A stretch of DNA of 42,702 bases from Prevotella sp. (GCA_017509155.1 JAFWQE010000162.1:1-42702); one strand, 5' to 3'. Positions 24,932 through 37,026 are shown, numbered from the stretch's first letter. Numbers and translations are program-made. The notes: generated from the sequence alone by a model not told the origin.

Positions 24932-25534
24932 CTATGGCTTCTGCAACGTCGCCACATCAACGGCATGCTCAGTGGCATCGGCCAGCTCATCAGGCGTCAT
25001 GGCCCTCAGGTCGTAATAGATGTAGTAGAGGCCAGATTGGTGGTCAATCTCGCGTGCCTTCTCAATGAGCTGCAGTCGTTCATCGGAAATCGAGATAACG
25101 GTAAGCCGGTTGTTGAAGGCCAGAAAGCAACTCAGTTCCCCACTACCTATCACCAACTCATTGGTGGTCTCATCGTAGTCGAACTTCACACCATCAGCAA
25201 AGGCAAGCGTGTGAAGATCAAGATAGCTAATGAAGAAGTCTCTGATGGTGCCATCGGGTTTCACGTAGAAGAACTGACCGTTGACTCCAATCATCGACGG
25301 AATACCCTTTGTTCCGTCTTCTGCCACATCGTTCCATGCCGCCCTTTTCCAGGCATGCGCCTTGAACACTGTCATGAAGTCATCCTTGCTGATTCCCTCT
25401 ATCTCCATTGGAAATCCAGCAATTTGGCGCTTTTCAGTCACACTCCTCTGACCTTCGTCTTGAGGTGAGGCTTCGTCATCATTGCCGCAGGCAAACAGCA
25501 ACGGAATGAACATAAGTAACAAAAACTTTTTCAT
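24932..25534 (-). CDS. small lipoprotein of unknown function
   Basis: 200 residues from MKKFLLLMFIPLLFACGNDD, lipobox LFAC with C16. The start at 25534 is preferred to the ATG two codons upstream because it begins with the usual MKK signal. The mature part is a mixed alpha/beta region with no motif I recognise (SKDDFMTVFKAHAWKRAAW, GVNGQFFYVKPDGTIRDFF, AREIDHQSGLYYIYYDLRAM). The TDG/NGQFF pattern recalls small Prevotella lipoproteins of unknown role. It has its own promoter about 130 bases upstream and is a single gene. Confidence 0.8.
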   Translation of the reverse strand: MKKFLLLMFIPLLFACGNDDEASPQDEGQRSVTEKRQIAGFPMEIEGISKDDFMTVFKAHAWKRAAWNDVAEDGTKGIPSMIGVNGQFFYVKPDGTIRDFFISYLDLHTLAFADGVKFDYDETTNELVIGSGELSCFLAFNNRLTVISISDERLQLIEKAREIDHQSGLYYIYYDLRAMTPDELADATEHAVDVATLQKP

Positions 25535-25664
25535 AATCATTGTGTATTTGGTTGAACATGATGATATATTTGCACATACGTACTATAATCTGTATTGTCG
25601 CTCCTTGTTGATGGCAATGTGTCTGCTATCTTTTGACTAATATCATATTCATGTTATTTTTTTG

Positions 25665-25696
25665 CAAAAATAGTGTTTTTTGATAAAACCAACAAA
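25665..25696 (-). promoter_or_regulatory. promoter of the 24932 lipoprotein gene
   Basis: Minus-strand TTTG (25693-25696), 20-base spacer, TATTTTTG (25665-25672). It implies an untranslated leader of about 125 bases. Confidence 0.75.
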
Positions 25697-25892
25697 AATA
25701 AAAGCGTAAAAAAAAGGTTAAAATTAAGGTGGCGTCTAATAATTCAACAAATTATCCGTGCCATCCGTCTCATCCGTCTTCAGTTTTCTTATCCCCCTCA
25801 CTTGGGGAAGGCTGTGGTGGATGAAATAAAAATACGCTGATTCTCAAACGTGTGATAAATGGAAAGTCCCTAAACTAAATAACAGCACATTG

Positions 25893-25972
25893 GAGGGCGG
25901 GCCTCCGAAACCGCCACCACCGTTGCACAACCTGTGCAAGACGGCAGGTGACCGGCTCGGAGGCGCGCCCTC
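25893..25972. repeat. compact GC-rich palindromic/structured element
   Basis: Outer arms 25893-25908 and 25957-25972 pair over 16 bases with one mismatch (GAGGGCGGGCCTCCGA and its partner). Inside, TTGCACA (25923-25929) and TGTGCAA (25933-25939) form a 7-bp stem with a 3-base loop, extended on the minus strand by CACC…CCG pairing with CGG…GGTG. It sits 12 bases beyond the end of the beta-galactosidase gene. Could be a terminator-like hairpin (no T-tract), a REP element, or a structured RNA. The rest of the gap 25535-25984 holds the lipoprotein promoter and, near 25757-25822, ATCCGTCTCATCCGTC and CCCCTCACTTGGGG repeat fragments. Confidence 0.7.
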
Positions 25973-25984
25973 AGCTTATGGGTT

Positions 25985-29320
<3,336 letters not shown>

Positions 29321-29362
29321 TCAAAGAGGAAAAGCGCCAAAACGCGACGCCTGTTTCGCCAA

Positions 29363-29530
29363 TATCAAAGAACCATTCCATTGATTTCGTTCAACAAACC
29401 CATTGATATCGTTCAACAAATCCATTGATTTCGTTCAACGATTCCATTAGATTTGTTTCAGAAATCTGCCGTCTTTATTTAAAAAATCTGGCGTCTTTGT
29501 TTCAGAAATCTGCCGTCTTTTTTGCTCAAA
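29363..29530 (-). repeat. 22-bp x 4 repeat array, locus 3, with three further 22-bp units
   Basis: Read on the minus strand, four units start at about 29450, 29428, 29406 and 29384, 22 bp apart, with AATGG and TTGAACGA/TTGAACGATA parts. To the right a second 22-bp unit type (plus-strand CTGCCG/CTGGCG then TTTATTT/TTTGTTTC) starts at 29466, 29488 and 29510, in the same period. The whole gap 29201-29978 otherwise holds repeat mosaics (29581-29760), two promoters and no gene. Confidence 0.87.
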
Positions 29531-29688
29531 CTCGTCAACTTCCTCTTTCACGTATGGCGTTTTTGTCTGGGAGCGATGGCATCCTCGGCCGCCGAAACGG
29601 TCGTTCTCGCGAAGCGCCCACACCTATGTCGACAACGAATTTGACGAATCAAACGAATTATTTTTTTCTTATCAACTGAAAAATCCGG

Positions 29689-29758
29689 TCAATCCGTGCA
29701 ATCTGTGTTCATAAAACAAACGAACACGGATGACACAGATTCAACGGATATCTATTTT
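29689..29758 (-). repeat. 70-bp dispersed repeat, copy B
   Basis: Reverse complement of 5701-5770 with only two mismatches. The companion 20-bp piece at 29630-29649 is identical to the reverse complement of 5677-5696, but lies on the other side of the block. Confidence 0.85.
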
Positions 29759-29865
29759 TGCCGGCGCATTGTTCCACACACCCGCTCAGCCTTCCTTGAT
29801 ACTCCCTGACGCACAAACTTCCAGACTCGCGCCACCTTTTTACCGCGATTTAACAAAAAAAGCAG

Positions 29866-29881
29866 AATATGTGAACATATT
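29866..29881. promoter_or_regulatory. palindromic operator candidate AATATGT-GA-ACATATT
   Basis: A perfect 7-bp inverted repeat separated by GA. Its centre lies about 24 bases upstream of the -7 box at 29898, covering the position where the TTTG -33 element would be and is missing. That placement fits a site for an activator that replaces -33 recognition, or a repressor. Confidence 0.55.
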
Positions 29882-29897
29882 GTGCACAAACACCCCG

Positions 29898-29905
29898 TAA
29901 TTTTG
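29898..29905 (+). promoter_or_regulatory. -7 box of the small membrane protein gene
   Basis: TAATTTTG, matching TAnnTTTG, 73 bases upstream of the start at 29979. The usual TTTG at -33 is absent. Confidence 0.65.
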
Positions 29906-29978
29906 CAGTCGGAAAGAGGAACGCCCCACGGCTCTCCCTCCACGACAGACAAGTAAAACAACAAAAAAAGAATAGAAC

Positions 29979-30299
29979 ATGAACACCCAAATGACACTCC
30001 AGACCCGCCCGCAGACCTTCACGCAGCTGGCCGCCGCCACCCGTCGTCTCGCCCTTCAGGCCACACTCAGCCTGAGCAAGCTCACACGCATCAGCCTTTC
30101 AAGACTGACACGCTACTATGCCCAGGTGCTCGACCGTCCGCTCGACAACCGCCACACCCTCGCCCTCCTCGAGGCGCAGGCCGCCTTCTTCCTCGGCATG
30201 ATGCCGGCCTACTGCCCGCTCCTCCTCCGCGTCGCCCTCCTCCTCTGGGCCACCCTCGCCGTCGTGCGATGCAAGCGGCTTCTCAGCGAAAATCCCTGA
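29979..30299 (+). CDS. small helical membrane-associated protein of unknown function
   Basis: 106 residues. The first ~45 are amphipathic and Arg/Thr/Ser rich (RLALQATLSLSKLTRISLSR). A hydrophobic stretch at about 66-95 (AAFFLGMMPAYCPLLLRVAL… WATLAVV) could form one or a kinked pair of membrane helices, followed by a basic end (RCKRLLSENP). I do not recognise a family. Supported by codon use like its neighbours, a good -7 box, an AAAAAAAGAATAG leader before the ATG and a hairpin after the stop. Cannot tell its role. Confidence 0.6.
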   Translation: MNTQMTLQTRPQTFTQLAAATRRLALQATLSLSKLTRISLSRLTRYYAQVLDRPLDNRHTLALLEAQAAFFLGMMPAYCPLLLRVALLLWATLAVVRCKRLLSENP

Positions 30300-30308
30300 A
30301 TTTTAGAG

Positions 30309-30393
30309 TATCACGAATTTAAGAATTTGAGATTTTTTTGCGCCATTCTTAATTCTTGAAGGCATAAATTCTCAAATTCTCTAATTCGTGATA
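30309..30393. terminator. AT-rich 24-bp inverted repeat between convergent genes
   Basis: 30309-30332 and 30370-30393 pair with 22 of 24 bases. Between the end of the small membrane gene and the phosphatase gene. A single arm-like copy (AATTCGTGATAAA) occurs at about 780-792 in front of rnhB, so it may be a mobile repeat that also serves as a bidirectional terminator. Confidence 0.6.
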
Positions 30394-30418
30394 AAGATAT
30401 AGAATACTAGGCCCTGCT

Positions 30419-30895
30419 TCAGGGCTGGACTAAGAGCCAGTCGAGAAGTGTGGCACAGGCATCCTCGATGAGGTCGAGGGCTAGTTCGAAGTCCTGAGGG
30501 CCACCGTAATAAGGGTCGGGAACGGTGGTCTGGCCGGGATGGTGGCGCAGGAAGTCGGCAAGGCAGAGGATGCGTCCGGCAGCCTCTTGCGACGGAGCCA
30601 GACGGCGCAGGTCGTGGATGTTCTCGTCGTCCATGCCGATGATGTAGTCAAACCGTTCGAAGTCGATGGCGCGCACCTGTCGGGCAGGATGCGTCAGACT
30701 GAGACCACGGCGCTGGGCGTGCTGGCGCATGCGGCGGTCGGGAAGCTGTCCGGCGTGCCACGAACCGATGCCGGCGCTGTCTACCGAGAACAACGCCTGC
30801 AGGCCGTTCTCCTCTATGAGTCGCTCCATGACGCCCTGCGCAGCCGGACTGCGGCAGATGTTTCCCAGACACACAAACAGGATTTTCTTCGACAT
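30419..30895 (-). CDS. low-molecular-weight protein tyrosine phosphatase
   Basis: 158 residues from MSKKILFVCLGNICRSPAAQ. The P-loop C-x5-R is C9 to R15, with the family signature VCLGNICRS, and the general acid D127 lies in VPDPYYGG. Length and layout are standard for the cytoplasmic LMW-PTP/arsenate-reductase fold. ATG at 30895 is preferred to the ATG at 30907, which is only a few bases from the expected transcription start; GGAGAA precedes 30895. In Bacteroidota these enzymes are usually single genes of unknown substrate or linked to capsule regulation; no such genes are near here. It diverges from the second Rpn gene. Confidence 0.93.
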   Translation of the reverse strand: MSKKILFVCLGNICRSPAAQGVMERLIEENGLQALFSVDSAGIGSWHAGQLPDRRMRQHAQRRGLSLTHPARQVRAIDFERFDYIIGMDDENIHDLRRLAPSQEAAGRILCLADFLRHHPGQTTVPDPYYGGPQDFELALDLIEDACATLLDWLLVQP

Positions 30896-30918
30896 ATTCT
30901 TCTCCATAAAAAGCCATG

Positions 30919-30949
30919 CAAAGGTAACGCAAAAAAGCGAGGCGGCAAA
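30919..30949 (-). promoter_or_regulatory. promoter of the LMW-PTP gene
   Basis: Minus-strand TTTG (30946-30949), 19-base spacer, TACCTTTG (30919-30926). It lies back to back with the divergent Rpn promoter: the two -33 elements are 26 bases apart. Confidence 0.75.
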
Positions 30950-30975
30950 AAAATCACCAACTTTTGCACAAATAA

Positions 30976-31006
30976 TTGCATGGATAAAGAAAAAAACGTA
31001 TCTTTG
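30976..31006 (+). promoter_or_regulatory. promoter of the second Rpn gene
   Basis: TTG at 30976-30978, 20-base spacer, TATCTTTG at 30999-31006, leaving a leader of about 110 bases before the ATG at 31122. Confidence 0.75.
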
Positions 31007-31121
31007 CATCGGCCTTAAGCGAGCCCAGGACAATTCTTCCGGTTGTATATCAAAGAAGCCTGCGCTCTCTTTTAGACAAGATAAACAATTGATTGCTGAA
31101 AAAGAAAAGAAAAGAAAGAAA

Positions 31122-32024
31122 ATGAGCAGATTCATCAACCCATTCACCGACGTTGGTTTCAAACGAATCTTCGGACAAGAGGTGAACAAGGACTTACTGA
31201 TAGATTTCCTCAATGGTCTTCTCTACGGCGAGCGGCACATTGAGGACCTGACCTTTCTGGACAAAGAGCAGTTGCCAGACCTGTCGACGACAGCAGACCG
31301 TTCACTTATCTATGATATCTACTGTCGCACATCGACAGGTGAGCACATCATTGTGGAAATGCAGAACAAATCACAGAACCATTTCAAGGAGCGTGCCGTG
31401 TACTATATGTCCAACAGCATTGTGAACCAAGGAAAGCGAGGCGATTGGAAATACGACGTGAAGGCTGTCTATGGTGTGTTCTTCATGAACTTTGCCACAG
31501 CGAACTTTCCCAACAAGTTCAGGACAGACGTGGCCTTGATGGACATGCAGGACAAGGAAATCTTCTCCGACCGAATCCGCATGACATTCATCCAGCTACC
31601 TCTGTTTCACAAAGAAGTGGATGATTGCAAGAATGATTTTGAACGTTGGATCTATGTATTGAAGAATATGGAAAACCTGAACAGAATGCCTTGGGGCGCG
31701 CAAGATGCCGTCTTCAAGAAACTATTTGAAATTGCCGATGTGGCCAGCATGACGCCTCGTGAGCGCGACATGTACAACAACAGTCTGAAGGTCTATCGCG
31801 ACGGACTCGTTGTCTATGACGCCGCCGTAGAGGAAGGCATGCAGAAAGGCATGCAGGAAGGCATGCAGAAAGGTATGCAGGAAGGCATGGAAAAAGGCAT
31901 GCAGAAAGGCATGCAAGAAGAAAAGATACAGACGGCACGGCGATTGAAAGCCATGAACATGAATGTGGATACAATAGCACAGGCAACAGGGCTTTCGGCT
32001 GAGGAAATTGCAAGAATTGAGTAG
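31122..32024 (+). CDS. Rpn/PD-(D/E)XK nuclease-family protein with GMQ repeat
   Basis: 300 residues from MSRFINPFTDVGFKRIFGQE, the typical start of this family; the in-frame extension to 30666 overlaps the phosphatase gene and two promoters. Catalytic residues are likely D65 (YDIYC), E79 and Q81 (VEMQNK). Residues about 238-266 are tandem EGMQKGMQ units (24-bp, in-frame). The C terminus NVDTIAQATGLSAEEIARIE matches the end of the Rpn protein at 8024-9145, although the cores are diverged. Rpn-type proteins are nuclease-like and are implicated in recombination or defence; here no partner gene is visible. Ribosome site is a long AAAGAAA-type purine stretch. Confidence 0.87.
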   Translation: MSRFINPFTDVGFKRIFGQEVNKDLLIDFLNGLLYGERHIEDLTFLDKEQLPDLSTTADRSLIYDIYCRTSTGEHIIVEMQNKSQNHFKERAVYYMSNSIVNQGKRGDWKYDVKAVYGVFFMNFATANFPNKFRTDVALMDMQDKEIFSDRIRMTFIQLPLFHKEVDDCKNDFERWIYVLKNMENLNRMPWGAQDAVFKKLFEIADVASMTPRERDMYNNSLKVYRDGLVVYDAAVEEGMQKGMQEGMQKGMQEGMEKGMQKGMQEEKIQTARRLKAMNMNVDTIAQATGLSAEEIARIE

Positions 32025-32082
32025 GCAAACAGGCACAAAGCGCACTTTTTAGTTGCTTGTCAGACAATAATTTGCGAAATTA

Positions 32083-32114
32083 TTTGGCGGTGTGAAGAAA
32101 AGTTCGTACCTTTG
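32083..32114 (+). promoter_or_regulatory. promoter of the rimP-nusA-infB operon
   Basis: TTTG (32083-32086), 20-base spacer, TACCTTTG (32107-32114): a complete match to the consensus. Start codon 63 bases downstream of the box. Confidence 0.85.
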
Positions 32115-32128
32115 CACCCGTTCAGTGG

Positions 32129-32160
32129 AATGAGGGGCTCCCCGAGAGCTCCTCATTTTA
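32129..32160 (+). promoter_or_regulatory. leader hairpin before rimP
   Basis: Arms AATGAGGGGCTC (32129-32140) and GAGCTCCTCATT (32146-32157), one mismatch, 5-base loop, then TTAATTTA. It lies between the transcription start and the ATG, so it could act as an attenuator or stability element. Confidence 0.65.
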
Positions 32161-32176
32161 ATTTATACAAGCATTT

Positions 32177-32644
32177 ATGATTGACAAGCAGAACGTAAAA
32201 GGTATTGTTGAGGAATGGCTCCAGGACAAGGAGTATTTTCTCGTAGATGTTGAAATTAGCAATGACAACAAGATTGTCGTAGAGATTGACCATGCCGACG
32301 GTGTCTGGATTGAGGACTGCGTGGAGCTGAGCCGCTTCATTGAAGACCGCCTGAACCGCGACAAGGAAGACTTCGAGCTCGAAGTGGGATCGGCAGGCCT
32401 CGGACAGCCCTTCAAAGTGGTGCAGCAATATGAGAACCACATCGGAAAGGAAGTGGAGGTGCTCACGGCCGACGGGAAGAAAGTGAAAGGAATACTGAAG
32501 AGTGTGGACGCACCGGCATTTGTCGTCACCACGCAGGAAAAGACAAAGGTGGAAGGAAAGAAACGCCCCGAGTTGCGCGACGTTGACCATTCATTCAGCA
32601 TGGATGAGGTGAAATACACGAAATACCTCATCAACTTCAAGTAA
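32177..32644 (+). CDS. rimP: ribosome maturation factor RimP
   Basis: 155 residues; needed for maturation of the 30S subunit. The N-terminal alpha/beta domain (…LVDVEISNDNKIVVEIDHADGVWIEDCVELSRFIE) and the FELEVGSAGLGQPF segment are diagnostic (Bacteroidota have EVGSAGL where others have EVSSPGL). The C-terminal SH3-like domain (about 85-155) follows. It is the first gene of the classical rimP-nusA-infB cluster, 26 bases before nusA. Confidence 0.96.
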   Translation: MIDKQNVKGIVEEWLQDKEYFLVDVEISNDNKIVVEIDHADGVWIEDCVELSRFIEDRLNRDKEDFELEVGSAGLGQPFKVVQQYENHIGKEVEVLTADGKKVKGILKSVDAPAFVVTTQEKTKVEGKKRPELRDVDHSFSMDEVKYTKYLINFK

Positions 32645-32670
32645 GCAAGAAACAAAATAAAGAAATACTT

Positions 32671-33930
32671 ATGGCAAAAAAGAAAACAGAATCCATCAGC
32701 TTGGTGGATACATTCAACCAGTTTACGACGGACAAGCAGATAGACCGTACCACACTGGTGAGCGTGCTGGAAGAGAGCTTCCGCAACGTGATTGCGAAGA
32801 TCTTTGGCAGCGACGTCAACTTCGACGTCATTGTGAACCCCGACAAGGGCGACTTCGAGATCTATCGCAACCGTATTATCGTGGCCGACGGTGAAGTGCA
32901 GGACGAGAACAAAGAGATGGCATTGAGCGATGCCCGCAAGATTGAAGAGGACTACGAAGTGGGTGAGGAAGTGTCGGAACGTGTGGACTTCGCCAAGTTC
33001 GGACGCCGCGCCATCCTGAACCTGCGACAGACGCTGGCCTCAAAGATTCTCGAACTGGAGCACGACTCGCTCTACAACAAGTACAAAGACCGTGTGGGAC
33101 AGGTCATCAGTGCTGAGGTCTACCAGGTGTGGAAGCGCGAGGTGCTGCTCGTCGACGACGAGAACAACGAGCTTATTCTGCCGAAGGCCGAGCAGATTCC
33201 CAACGACCAGTACCGCAAAGGAGAGACCATCCGTGCCGTCATTCATCAGGTAACCAACGAGAACAACAACCCGAAGATCATCCTTTCGCGCACCAGTCCC
33301 GTCTTCCTGGAGCGTCTGCTCGAAGCCGAGGTTCCCGAAATCAACGACGGCCTCATCACCATTCGCCGCGTGGCCCGCATGCCTGGCGAAAGAGCAAAGA
33401 TTGCCGTGGAGAGCTACGACGAGCGCATTGACCCCGTGGGAGCATGCGTCGGCGTGAAGGGAAGCCGCGTGCATGGCATCGTGAGAGAGCTGAACAACGA
33501 GAACATCGACGTCATCAACTACACGTCGAACATCAAGCTCTTCATCCAGCGCGCACTGAGCCCCGCACAGGTGTCGAGCATCTCCGTTGACGAGGAGAAC
33601 CACAAGGCTGAGGTCTACCTGCAACCCGAAGAGGTGAGTCTGGCAATCGGCCGCGGCGGACTCAACATCAAGCTCGCCTCCATGCTGACAGAATATACCA
33701 TTGACGTATTCCGCGAAGTGGACTCCAACGAGGAAGACGAGGACATCTACCTCGACGAGTTCTCCGACGAAATCGACCAGTGGGTGATCGACGCCATAAA
33801 GGGCATTGGCCTCGACACAGCCAAGGCTGTGCTCAATGCTCCGCGCGACATGCTCGTAGAAAAGGCTGACCTCGAAGAAGAAACCGTAGACCAGCTGATA
33901 AACGTCTTAAAGGCTGAATTTGAACAATAA
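32671..33930 (+). CDS. nusA: transcription termination/antitermination factor NusA
   Basis: 419 residues. N-terminal RNA-polymerase-binding domain (about 1-130), S1 domain (about 135-200, VGQVISAEVYQVWKREVLL), then two KH domains with GACVGVKGSRVHGIV and SLAIGRGGLNIKLA GxxG loops (about 255-345). A short acidic linker (EEDEDIYLDE) and a helix-hairpin-helix region (KGIGLDTAKAVLN) end the protein; no long C-terminal AR repeat, as usual for this phylum. Binds RNA polymerase and nascent RNA. Confidence 0.97.
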   Translation: MAKKKTESISLVDTFNQFTTDKQIDRTTLVSVLEESFRNVIAKIFGSDVNFDVIVNPDKGDFEIYRNRIIVADGEVQDENKEMALSDARKIEEDYEVGEEVSERVDFAKFGRRAILNLRQTLASKILELEHDSLYNKYKDRVGQVISAEVYQVWKREVLLVDDENNELILPKAEQIPNDQYRKGETIRAVIHQVTNENNNPKIILSRTSPVFLERLLEAEVPEINDGLITIRRVARMPGERAKIAVESYDERIDPVGACVGVKGSRVHGIVRELNNENIDVINYTSNIKLFIQRALSPAQVSSISVDEENHKAEVYLQPEEVSLAIGRGGLNIKLASMLTEYTIDVFREVDSNEEDEDIYLDEFSDEIDQWVIDAIKGIGLDTAKAVLNAPRDMLVEKADLEEETVDQLINVLKAEFEQ

Positions 33931-34033
33931 GAAGAATTTCAGCACATTTTGGTGGCGGGTGTAGGTGTGAGCCAACGCTTTTGCTGACCACCACCACCCA
34001 GAACCCATCACCATCACCCAACAACGAAAGAGA

Positions 34034-36871
34034 ATGAGTATAAGATTAAACAAAGCAATCAGAGAGTTGAACATCGGACTCCAGACGGCAGTGGAGTTCC
34101 TTGAAAAGAGAAGCGACCTGGGCGAAGTGAGGTCCGACCTTAGCTTCAAGCTGAGCGACGAGCAGTATGAAGCGCTCGCCGGCCAGTTCAAGAAGGACAA
34201 GGAGGTGAAGGGAATGGCTGAGAAGTTGTTCCCCAAACACCAGAAGGATAAGAAGAAACCCGCCGAACAGCCCAAGCCAGCTCAGGTTGTGACCACGCCA
34301 AGCGAGCCCAGACAGCAGTTCAAGCCGCTGGGAAAGATTGACCTGAACAATCTGGGAAAGAAAGCTGAGCCTGCAAAGGCTGAGAAGAAAGAGGAGCCGA
34401 AGGCTGCTGCCGTCAGCCCAAAGCCCGAGACAAAGAAAGAAACAGCTGCCGAGAAGAAAGAGCAGCCCAGCAAGCCGACACAGCCGGAAAAGCCTGCTGA
34501 AACCACCGAAGTAACAGCACCAAAGGCCGCAGAAACCAGTCCTGCAAGCGCCGACACGGCCGCCGCAACACAGCCGGAACCCGCCGCTGTCACGGAAGAA
34601 CAGACCAAGAAAGAGCCTGAAGTGTTCACGCTGAAAAGCGAGAAAAAGCTGGCACCAAAAGTGAATGTGCTCGGCAAAATCGACCTTTCGGCCATCAACC
34701 AGAGTACACGTCCGAAGAAGAAATCCAAAGAGGAGAAACGACGCGAACGCGAGGAAAAGGCCAAGCAGGCCAACGCCGGAAATGGCGAGAAGAAGAAGCG
34801 CCAGCGCATCAACAAGGAGCGTGTGGACATTGAAGCTGAAGGACGCAAGCCGCAACCCGGAGGAAACAACAATGCCGGAGGAAAGAACGGCGGAGCCGGA
34901 AACAACGGCAACGGCGGACCTGGAAAGAAAAAGAACAAGAAGCGCACACAGAAGCCTCTGGAGGTGAACGAGGAGGACGTGGCACGCCAGGTGAAGGAGA
35001 CGCTTGCAAGGCTTACCAACAAGCAGAGCCAGAACAAGAAGGGCGCCAAGTATCGTAAGGAAAAACGCGACGCCGTTCAGGAGCGTCTGCACGAGCAGAT
35101 GGCCGAGGAACAGGCAGGAAGTAAGGTGCTCAAGCTGACGGAGTTCGTAACGGTGAGCGAGCTCGCCACCATGATGAACGTGGGCGTCAACCAGGTCATC
35201 GGCACCTGCATGTCAATCGGCATCATGGTGAGCATCAACCAGCGCCTCGACGCTGAGACAATCAACATCGTGGCCGAGGAGTTTGGATTCACCACAGAGT
35301 ACGTAAGCGCCGAAGTGCAGAACGCCATCACCGAGGAAGAAGACGACGAGAACGACCTCGTTCCGCGCGCCCCGATCGTCACCGTCATGGGACACGTCGA
35401 CCACGGTAAGACATCTCTGCTCGACCACATACGCAACACCAACGTCATTGCCGGTGAGGCTGGCGGCATCACACAGCACATCGGCGCCTACATCGTGGAG
35501 CTGAAGGACGGCCGCAAGATCACATTCCTCGACACGCCGGGCCACGAAGCCTTCACCGCCATGCGTGCCCGTGGTGCTCAGGTTACCGACATTGCCATCA
35601 TCATCATTGCAGCCGACGACTCGGTGATGCCCACCACCAAGGAGGCCATCGCCCACGCCCAGGCCGCCAACGTGCCGATGGTGTTCGCCATCAACAAGAT
35701 AGACAAGCCGGGCGCCAACCCCGATAAGATTCGCGAAGACCTGGCCAACATGAACCTGCTCGTTGAAGAATGGGGCGGTAAATACCAGAGTCAGGAGATT
35801 TCTGCCAAGAAAGGCATCGGCGTAGACGAGCTCTTGGAGAAGGTGCTTCTGGAGGCCGAGATGCTCGACCTGAAGGCCAACCCCAACCGAAAGGCCACTG
35901 GCTCCATCATTGAATCGTCGCTCGACAAGGGCCGCGGCTACGTGTCAACGGTGCTCGTTTCCAACGGAACGCTCCATGTGGGCGACATTGTGGTGGCCGG
36001 AACCAGCTACGGACGCATCAAGGCTATGTTCAACGAGCGCAACCAGCGCATACAGGAAGCCGGTCCTGCCGAGCCCGCCATCATTCTCGGTCTGAACGGT
36101 GCTCCCACCGCAGGCGACACTTTCCACGTGATGGAAACCGAGCAGGAGGCCCGCGACATCACCAACAAGCGCGTGCAGCTGCAGCGCGAGCAGAGCCTCA
36201 GAACCACGAAGACGCTCGGCCTCGACGACATCTCTCACCGCATCGCTTTGGGCGAATTCCACGAGCTGAACATCATCGTGAAGGGCGACACCGACGGAAG
36301 TATCGAGGCATTGTCCGACTCTTTCATCAAGCTCTCTACGGAGAAGGTTCAGGTGAACGTCATCTCAAAGGCCGTGGGACAGATATCGGAAAACGACGTC
36401 ATGCTGGCTTCCGCATCAAAGGCCATCATCGTGGGCTTCCAGGTGCGTCCAAGTGCCGACGCCCGCAAGCTGGCCGAGCGCGAGGGAGTGGAAATCAACA
36501 CCTATTCAATCATCTACGACGCCATCGACGAAGTGAAGTCTACCATGGAGGGCATGCTCGACAAGGTGAAGAAGGAAGTCGTTTCGGGCGAGATCGAGGT
36601 GAAGCAGGTGTTCAAGATATCCAAGGTGGGCACCGTGGCCGGTGGCCTGGTCATCGACGGCAAGGTGCACAACAAGGACAAGGCACGCGTCATCCGCGAC
36701 GGCATTGTCATCCACACCGCCAACATCGATGCGCTGAAACGCTACAAGGACGACGCCAAGGAAGTGGCCACAGGCCTCGAATGCGGCATCTCGCTTGTCA
36801 ACTTCAACGACATCCAGGTGGGCGACATCATCGAGACATTCACCGAAATCGAAGTGGAGCAGAAACTCTGA
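34034..36871 (+). CDS. infB: translation initiation factor IF-2
   Basis: 945 residues. The long N-terminal part (about 80-330) is a low-complexity Lys/Glu/Ala/Pro stretch ending in an Asn/Gly-rich run ([16 protein letters not shown]…). An IF2-N region precedes the GTPase domain with G1 GHVDHGKT (453-460), G3 DTPGHE (from D500) and G4 NKID (N554). Domains II-IV follow to [10 protein letters not shown]. Positions fMet-tRNA on the 30S subunit. It is separated from nusA by 103 bases of imperfect GGTGG/CCACC dyads without a gene, and ends at a strong terminator. Confidence 0.97.
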   Translation: MSIRLNKAIRELNIGLQTAVEFLEKRSDLGEVRSDLSFKLSDEQYEALAGQFKKDKEVKGMAEKLFPKHQKDKKKPAEQPKPAQVVTTPSEPRQQFKPLGKIDLNNLGKKAEPAKAEKKEEPKAAAVSPKPETKKETAAEKKEQPSKPTQPEKPAETTEVTAPKAAETSPASADTAAATQPEPAAVTEEQTKKEPEVFTLKSEKKLAPKVNVLGKIDLSAINQSTRPKKKSKEEKRREREEKAKQANAGNGEKKKRQRINKERVDIEAEGRKPQPGGNNNAGGKNGGAGNNGNGGPGKKKNKKRTQKPLEVNEEDVARQVKETLARLTNKQSQNKKGAKYRKEKRDAVQERLHEQMAEEQAGSKVLKLTEFVTVSELATMMNVGVNQVIGTCMSIGIMVSINQRLDAETINIVAEEFGFTTEYVSAEVQNAITEEEDDENDLVPRAPIVTVMGHVDHGKTSLLDHIRNTNVIAGEAGGITQHIGAYIVELKDGRKITFLDTPGHEAFTAMRARGAQVTDIAIIIIAADDSVMPTTKEAIAHAQAANVPMVFAINKIDKPGANPDKIREDLANMNLLVEEWGGKYQSQEISAKKGIGVDELLEKVLLEAEMLDLKANPNRKATGSIIESSLDKGRGYVSTVLVSNGTLHVGDIVVAGTSYGRIKAMFNERNQRIQEAGPAEPAIILGLNGAPTAGDTFHVMETEQEARDITNKRVQLQREQSLRTTKTLGLDDISHRIALGEFHELNIIVKGDTDGSIEALSDSFIKLSTEKVQVNVISKAVGQISENDVMLASASKAIIVGFQVRPSADARKLAEREGVEINTYSIIYDAIDEVKSTMEGMLDKVKKEVVSGEIEVKQVFKISKVGTVAGGLVIDGKVHNKDKARVIRDGIVIHTANIDALKRYKDDAKEVATGLECGISLVNFNDIQVGDIIETFTEIEVEQKL

Positions 36872-36892
36872 ACCACCTTGTTCACTACATAG

Positions 36893-36929
36893 AAAAAGGG
36901 CGAAACGTTTGGTCGTTTCGCCCTTTTTT
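36893..36929 (+). terminator. terminator of the rimP-nusA-infB operon
   Basis: 15-bp arms AAAAAGGGCGAAACG and CGTTTCGCCCTTTTT with a 6-base loop and T-run, 21 bases after infB. Confidence 0.9.
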
Positions 36930-37018
36930 CATATCTTTTCGTTGATGCAAAGCCTCGTGAAATGCAGTGTCTTAATGTTTTTTAAGAACTTCATCACGGC
37001 CGTTCAACGTTTTTTTCA

Positions 37019-37026
37019 TATCTTTG
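37019..37026 (+). promoter_or_regulatory. -7 box of the LRR protein gene
   Basis: TATCTTTG, 67 bases before the start codon; no clear TTTG at -33. Confidence 0.65.
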
